A stretch of 64,000 nt of DNA, taken from positions 62,001 through 126,000 of the forward strand of contig NZ_BCUS01000001.1 of NCBI RefSeq assembly GCF_001591345.1, read 5' to 3'. The translations under genes and the position numbers were made by a program. This DNA is from Variovorax boronicumulans NBRC 103145 (GTDB lineage Bacteria > Pseudomonadota > Gammaproteobacteria > Burkholderiales > Burkholderiaceae_C). Of this stretch, positions 59,796 to 64,000 are shown piece after piece (the first letter of the stretch is position 1; each line of letters begins with the position of its first letter). The notes under the pieces are model-generated. The model did no database searches. It was not told the origin of the DNA and saw nothing but the letters and a program-made list of their open reading frames with translations.

Positions 59796-61427
59796 ATGAC
59801 ATCCCCCACTTCCACAACATCTGCCGCGCCCTGCCTCGTGGTGCGCGACCTTGCCATCGACCTGCCCGCCGGCGCTGACCGCGCGCACGCGGTGCACGGC
59901 ATCTCGTTCGACGTGATGCCCGGCCAGGTCGTGTGCCTGCTGGGCGAATCGGGCTCCGGCAAGTCGGTCATCGCGCAGGCCGCGATGGGCCTGCTGCCCG
60001 CGTCGCTGCGGCCCTCGGCCGGGCGCATCGAGGTGCAGGGCGAGGACGTGCTCGCGGCCAGCCCGGCGCGGCTGCGCGCCCTGCGCGGCGCGCGCATGGC
60101 GATGGTGTTCCAGGAGCCGATGACCGCGCTCAACCCGGTGATGCGCTGCGGCGCGCAGGTCGACGAGGTCCTGGCCGAGCACACGACGCTGGGCGCCGCC
60201 GCGCGCCGCGCGCGCGTGCTGGCCATCTTCGAGCGCGTGCGGCTGCCCGAGCCGCAGCGCATCTACGACGCCTACCCGCACCAGCTCTCGGGCGGGCAGC
60301 GCCAGCGCATCGTGATCGCCATCGCGCTGATCCTGCGCCCGGCCCTGCTGATCTGCGATGAGCCCACCACCGCGCTCGACGTGACCACGCAGGCCGAGAT
60401 CCTCGCGCTCATCCGCGAGATGCAGCAGGAGAACGGCACGGCCGTGCTGTTCATCACGCACGATTTCGGCGTGGTGGCGGACATCGCCGACCAGGTGGTG
60501 GTGCTGCAGCTGGGCCGGCAGGTCGAGAGCGGCCCGAAGGACGAAGTGCTGCGCCGCCCGAAGGAGGCCTACACGCGCATGCTGCTCGACGCGGTGCCGC
60601 GGCTGGCGCCCGTGCTGCGCGCGCCCATCGACGCCCGGGCGCCGCTGCTCGATGCGCGCGGCGTGGGCAAGGTCTACCGCACGGGCAGTTGGCCCGGCAA
60701 GCGCCGCACGGTGCATGCGGCGGCCGACGTGTCGCTGAAGCTGCATGCAGGCGAGACGGTCGGCATCGTGGGCGAATCGGGCTCGGGCAAGTCGACCGTG
60801 GCGCGCTGCATCGCGCGGCTGATCGAGCCGACCGACGGCGACATCCGCGTGCCGGGCATCGAGGGCTCGCGTGGCGCGCAGCGCTCGGCGTTCCGGCGCA
60901 TGGTGCAGGTCGTGTTCCAGGACCCGAACCGCTCGCTCAACCCGCGCCGCACGGTGGGCCAGTCGATCGTCGAGGGGCCGGTGAATTTCGGCGTGCCGCA
61001 TGCCAAGGCCTGGCAGCGCGCCGAAGAGCTGATGGCGCTGGTGCGGCTGCAGCCCGAGGTGCTGCACCGCTACCCGAGCGAGTTCTCGGGCGGCCAGCGC
61101 CAGCGGCTGTGCATTGCACGCGCGCTGGCCTGCGAGCCGCGCGTGCTGATCGCCGACGAAGCCGTGTCGGCGCTCGACGTGTCGGTGCAGGACCAGATAT
61201 TGAAGCTGCTCGCGGAGATCCAGCAGCGGCTGTCGATCGGCATCCTGTTCATCACCCACGACCTGCGCGTGGCCAGCCAGATCTGCGACCGCCTGATCGT
61301 GATGCACAAGGGCCGCATCGTCGAGCAAGGCAGCGCACACGACGTGCTGCTGTCGCCGCGCGAGGCCTACACGCGCACGCTGCTGGCCGCGGCGCCGGGC
61401 CAGGGCTATGCGTTCGGAGGCGGCTGA
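59796..61427 (+). CDS. Fused dipeptide-class ABC transporter ATPase (DppD-DppF type, system 2)
   Basis: A 543-residue tandem ATPase. The first cassette has Walker [10 protein letters not shown], signature [15 protein letters not shown] and Walker [13 protein letters not shown]; the second has [24 protein letters not shown] and [12 protein letters not shown], where the usual Pro of Walker B is replaced by Ala. Both lack the Cys-rich oligopeptide C-terminal motif of the system 1 ATPases. In system 1 these are two genes, so the neighbours show both forms side by side. It powers system 2. Confidence 0.92.
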   Translation: MTSPTSTTSAAPCLVVRDLAIDLPAGADRAHAVHGISFDVMPGQVVCLLGESGSGKSVIAQAAMGLLPASLRPSAGRIEVQGEDVLAASPARLRALRGARMAMVFQEPMTALNPVMRCGAQVDEVLAEHTTLGAAARRARVLAIFERVRLPEPQRIYDAYPHQLSGGQRQRIVIAIALILRPALLICDEPTTALDVTTQAEILALIREMQQENGTAVLFITHDFGVVADIADQVVVLQLGRQVESGPKDEVLRRPKEAYTRMLLDAVPRLAPVLRAPIDARAPLLDARGVGKVYRTGSWPGKRRTVHAAADVSLKLHAGETVGIVGESGSGKSTVARCIARLIEPTDGDIRVPGIEGSRGAQRSAFRRMVQVVFQDPNRSLNPRRTVGQSIVEGPVNFGVPHAKAWQRAEELMALVRLQPEVLHRYPSEFSGGQRQRLCIARALACEPRVLIADEAVSALDVSVQDQILKLLAEIQQRLSIGILFITHDLRVASQICDRLIVMHKGRIVEQGSAHDVLLSPREAYTRTLLAAAPGQGYAFGGG

Positions 61428-61490
61428 GCGCCGTCCTCTTCCTCTCTTTCAACCCACCTTCATCCCACCACCCACAGAAGAAACGAAGAC

Positions 61491-62876
61491 ATGACCACAC
61501 CCCTGTACGAACTCAGTGCCCTCCAGTTGCTCGAACGCTACCGTGACCGCGCCTTGTCGCCGGTCGAAGTGACGCAGGCCGTTCTTGCGCGCATCGAGCG
61601 CTGGGAGCCGCACATCCACGCCACCTACGGGCTGGACGCCGAAGCCGCGCTCGCATCGGCGCGCGCCTCCGAGGCGCGCTGGGCCCAGGGCAAGCCGCAG
61701 GGCGATCTCGACGGCGTGCCGGTCACGCTGAAGGAGAACATCGCCACGCGCGGCACGCCCACGCCGATCGGCAGCGCCGCCACCGTGCTGGCGCCCGCCG
61801 CGGCCGACGCCCCCGCCGCCGCGCACCTGCGCGAAGCCGGCGCGGTGATCGTGACCAAGACGACGATGCCCGACTTCGGCTTTCTCGGCGCCGCGCCGTC
61901 GAGCTTCCACGCGCTCACGCGCAACCCATGGGACCTGGGCCGCAACACCGGCGGCTCGAGCTCGGGCGCCGGCGCCGCGGCTGCCGCGGGCTACGGCCCG
62001 CTGCACCTGGGCACCGACATCGGCGGCTCGGTGCGCATCCCAGCCAGCTTCTGCGGCGTGTTCGGCCTCAAGCCCAGCCACGGCCGCATCCCGGTCGACC
62101 CGCCCGCCGCGGCGCGCGTGATCGGACCCATGACGCGCACCGTGGCCGACGCCGCGCTCTTGATGCAGGTGGTGACGCGCCCCGACGCGCGCGACTACAT
62201 GAGCCTGCCGCCGAACGACTTCGCATGGCAGCGCCTCGAGCGCAACGTGAAGGGCCTGCGCATCGGCCTGTGGACCGAGACCATGGGCGGCTGGCCCATC
62301 GATGCGGAAGTCAAAGAGGCGGTGCTGGCCGCGGCGCGCCTGTTCGAGCAGGCCGGCGCCATCGTCGAGCCGCTGGCCGACTGGACCACGCTGGACATGC
62401 GCATGGGCATGGCCCACTTCTTCACGATGCGCTGCCGCGTCGACCTGGCCGCGATGGCGCCGGAGCGCGCGAAGCTCGCGGCCGGCTACATCCACCAGGC
62501 GGCGGAGTTCGCGGCCTCGCTCACGCCCGAAGACACCTTCCGCGCCTTCACGCGCATGCAGGCCTTGCGCGCGGCCACCGTGGCGGCCACGCAGCCCTTC
62601 GACTACGTGCTGTCGCCGGTGTCGCCGGTGCTGCCCTTCGCGGCGGAGGCCATCAACAGCGGCTCGGAAAACCTGCTGAAGGACTCGCACTTCACGTCGG
62701 TGTTCAACCAGTCGGAACAACCGGCCGCCTCGATCAACTGCGGCCATGCAAAAAATGGCCTGCCGATCGGCCTGCAGATCGCGGGGCGTCGCTTCGACGA
62801 CCTGGGCGTGCTGCAGATGGCGCGCTTCTACGAATCGGTGCGTCCGGCACAGGCGCGCTGGCCCGAGCCGGCCTGA
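61491..62876 (+). CDS. Amidase (amidase-signature family)
   Basis: A 461-residue amidase-signature hydrolase. The catalytic triad is visible: Lys81 in VTLKENIATRG, cis-Ser156 in GGSSSGAGAAAAAG, and nucleophile Ser180 in GTDIGGSVRIPA. The spacing of 24 residues between the two Ser equals that in fatty acid amide hydrolase. It is cytoplasmic (no signal) and follows the ATPase by 63 bases at the end of the MarR-controlled operon, so it probably hydrolyses the amide bond of what system 2 imports. The exact amide is unknown. Confidence 0.92.
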   Translation: MTTPLYELSALQLLERYRDRALSPVEVTQAVLARIERWEPHIHATYGLDAEAALASARASEARWAQGKPQGDLDGVPVTLKENIATRGTPTPIGSAATVLAPAAADAPAAAHLREAGAVIVTKTTMPDFGFLGAAPSSFHALTRNPWDLGRNTGGSSSGAGAAAAAGYGPLHLGTDIGGSVRIPASFCGVFGLKPSHGRIPVDPPAAARVIGPMTRTVADAALLMQVVTRPDARDYMSLPPNDFAWQRLERNVKGLRIGLWTETMGGWPIDAEVKEAVLAAARLFEQAGAIVEPLADWTTLDMRMGMAHFFTMRCRVDLAAMAPERAKLAAGYIHQAAEFAASLTPEDTFRAFTRMQALRAATVAATQPFDYVLSPVSPVLPFAAEAINSGSENLLKDSHFTSVFNQSEQPAASINCGHAKNGLPIGLQIAGRRFDDLGVLQMARFYESVRPAQARWPEPA

Positions 62877-62895
62877 CCGGGCTGGGTCAGGCGAA

Positions 62896-63114
62896 TCAGT
62901 CCGGCGCGTTCATCACGCGGTCGAACTCTTCGTCGGCCGGCACGTTGTCGGCATCGAGCTCGCTGGCATCGGTGAGGTCGATGCCCGTTTCGTCCGACAG
63001 GTCGTCGGACGCATCGGCTTCGAGTTCGTCGAAGTCGTCGGCAGGCGTGCTGTCGTCATCGTCGTCTTCGGACGACGAGGCGGAGCGCGCGGTGGCATCG
63101 GCTTGGGGCGTCAT
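62896..63114 (-). CDS. Small, very acidic uncharacterised protein
   Basis: A 72-residue protein. About 40% of residues are Asp or Glu, in runs such as SSSEDDDDDSTPADDFDELEAD, with almost no aromatic residues. ATG 63114 is supported by GAGGA about 8 bases upstream; a longer frame upstream lacks a site. Such short acidic proteins recur in Comamonadaceae without a known function. It is convergent with the amidase gene. Confidence 0.6.
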   Translation of the reverse strand: MTPQADATARSASSSEDDDDDSTPADDFDELEADASDDLSDETGIDLTDASELDADNVPADEEFDRVMNAPD

Positions 63115-63245
63115 GATCGAATTCCTCGGCAGATGAGTAAACGGCCCTCTATGGTGCGCCTGTTTTGCCCCTTGCGGTGGATCGACGGGCTGACGTCGGT
63201 GTCGGAAAGTTTCCCGTCCCCCGAGGCCACCCACACGCGTCGTCG

Positions 63246-64000
63246 TCAGTCTTTGTGGACGTGGCCGTGCTCGCCGTGTCCTTCATCGTGGCCGTGTTCG
63301 TGGCCATGCTCGCCGTGCGCCAAGCGGCTCACGAGCGTGACCAGCAGGATGCCGGCCGCGAGCCACGCGATCTGCGCCGCGGTCTGGCGCGCGGGCAGGC
63401 GCTTTTGCAGCTGCGGAATCAGGTCGGCCAGCGCCACGTAGACGAAGCTGCTGCCCGCCAGCACCAGGAAGTACGGCAGCCAGCCATGCAGCTGGTCGAC
63501 CAGCCACCAGCCCGCGATGCCGCCGAGCATGGTCATGGTGCCCGCGAGCGACACCTTCACCAGCGCCGCGCGCGAATTGGCCGAGCTCTGGCGCAGCACC
63601 ACGAGGTCGCCGATGTGGTGCGGCACCTCGTGCGCGAGCACGGCCAGCGCGGCCACGAGGCCCAGGCGGATGTCGGCCACGAAGGCCGAGGCGATCAGGA
63701 TGCCGTCGCCGAAGCAGTGCACGCTGTCGCCGGTGAGCACGGCCCAGCCGCCGCCGCCCGTGGGGGGCGCGTGGTGGTGATGGGCGTGCGAATGGCCGTG
63801 GTGATCGTGGTCGTGGTGATCGTGGGCGCCCTCTTTCGCCGGTGCGGCATCGCCATGGTGATGCTCATGCCCGTGGTGCCACAGCTCGGCCTTGTCGAGC
63901 AGAAAGAAGAACACCAGCCCGAACAGCAGCACCGCGAACAGCAGCGCGGGCTCGATGCGGCTTTCGAAGGCCTCGGGCAGCAGGTGCATGAAGGCGGTGG
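63246..64000 (-). CDS. ZIP-family metal transporter, C-terminal part (cut by window edge)
   Basis: At least 251 residues of a leftward ZIP transporter; the frame continues to the window edge (TTAFMHLLPEAFE is an internal helix), so the true start lies outside. A cytoplasmic or periplasmic loop is strongly His-rich (HHGHEHHHGD, then HDHHDHDHHGHSHAHHHH). The metal-site helices are VHCFGDGILIASAF and LAVLAHEVPHHIGDLVV, the classic ZIP pair with His, Asp, Glu ligands. The C-terminus ends in a second His/Glu-rich tail. Zinc or another divalent metal is the likely cargo. Confidence 0.88.
   Translation of the reverse strand, partial: TAFMHLLPEAFESRIEPALLFAVLLFGLVFFFLLDKAELWHHGHEHHHGDAAPAKEGAHDHHDHDHHGHSHAHHHHAPPTGGGGWAVLTGDSVHCFGDGILIASAFVADIRLGLVAALAVLAHEVPHHIGDLVVLRQSSANSRAALVKVSLAGTMTMLGGIAGWWLVDQLHGWLPYFLVLAGSSFVYVALADLIPQLQKRLPARQTAAQIAWLAAGILLVTLVSRLAHGEHGHEHGHDEGHGEHGHVHKD

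Overview
The window is a very GC-rich, gene-dense chromosomal segment with no rRNA, tRNA, CRISPR array, insertion sequence or phage gene that I can see, and no stretch above about 300 bases without a gene. Gene content and order (dxs-ispA-xseB beside a Rieske oxygenase, a TakP-like TRAP system, Burkholderiales-type 2-aminoethylphosphonate transport genes, many solute-binding proteins) point to a soil or plant-associated Betaproteobacterium of the Comamonadaceae, most like Variovorax. That placement is from recognition, not from a search.

Layout. 1-3.2 kb: a cut-off LysR regulator diverges from an omega-amino acid:pyruvate aminotransferase and a CoA-acylating (methyl)malonate-semialdehyde dehydrogenase, a beta-alanine-type catabolic pair. 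3.2-14.0 kb: a phosphonate regulon. Leftward run phnR, phnA, phnY, an HD-domain PhnZ-like oxygenase and a FAD oxidase; rightward run a 2-aminoethylphosphonate ABC importer (binding protein, ATPase, double-length permease) and phnW. A symmetric TTGACA-containing dyad lies between the two arms. Aminoethylphosphonate would go through PhnW to phosphonoacetaldehyde, PhnY to phosphonoacetate and PhnA to acetate plus phosphate; the FAD oxidase and the PhnZ-like protein look like extra entry points for N-substituted or hydroxylated substrates. 14.0-20.8 kb: an MFS carrier, an EgtB/SenA-like protein lacking one expected iron ligand, and a TRAP transporter whose permeases and binding protein are convergent on a shared terminator.

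20.9-30.6 kb: isoprenoid genes dxs, ispA and xseB, a Rieske oxygenase, a DMT exporter, a rhodanese-type sulfurtransferase, then a four-gene Zrg-like (DUF2796/ABC/DUF3299) metal-linked transporter. 30.7-44.4 kb: a lipoprotein with a DUF3300 domain and a ~400-residue Gln-rich tail, an M20 carboxypeptidase, two methyltransferases, an ankyrin protein, a TauE/AraC divergent pair, a chromate operon (chrA, a fused Fe-superoxide dismutase/rhodanese, a ChrB C-terminal-domain protein) and several small unknowns.

44.4-62.9 kb: a peptide/amide island. An XRE-cupin regulator faces a FAD oxidoreductase across three copies of a TTTGCG-N4-CGCAAA-type dyad. M81 peptidase, a dipeptide-class ABC importer and a D-aminoacylase-type deacylase follow, closed by a terminator. 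A MarR regulator with a perfect 9-bp-arm operator in its own leader then heads a second dipeptide-class importer ending in an amidase. The two systems look like separately regulated routes for importing peptides, acylated D-amino acids or amides and hydrolysing them. 62.9-64 kb: a small very acidic protein and a His-rich ZIP metal transporter that runs off the window.
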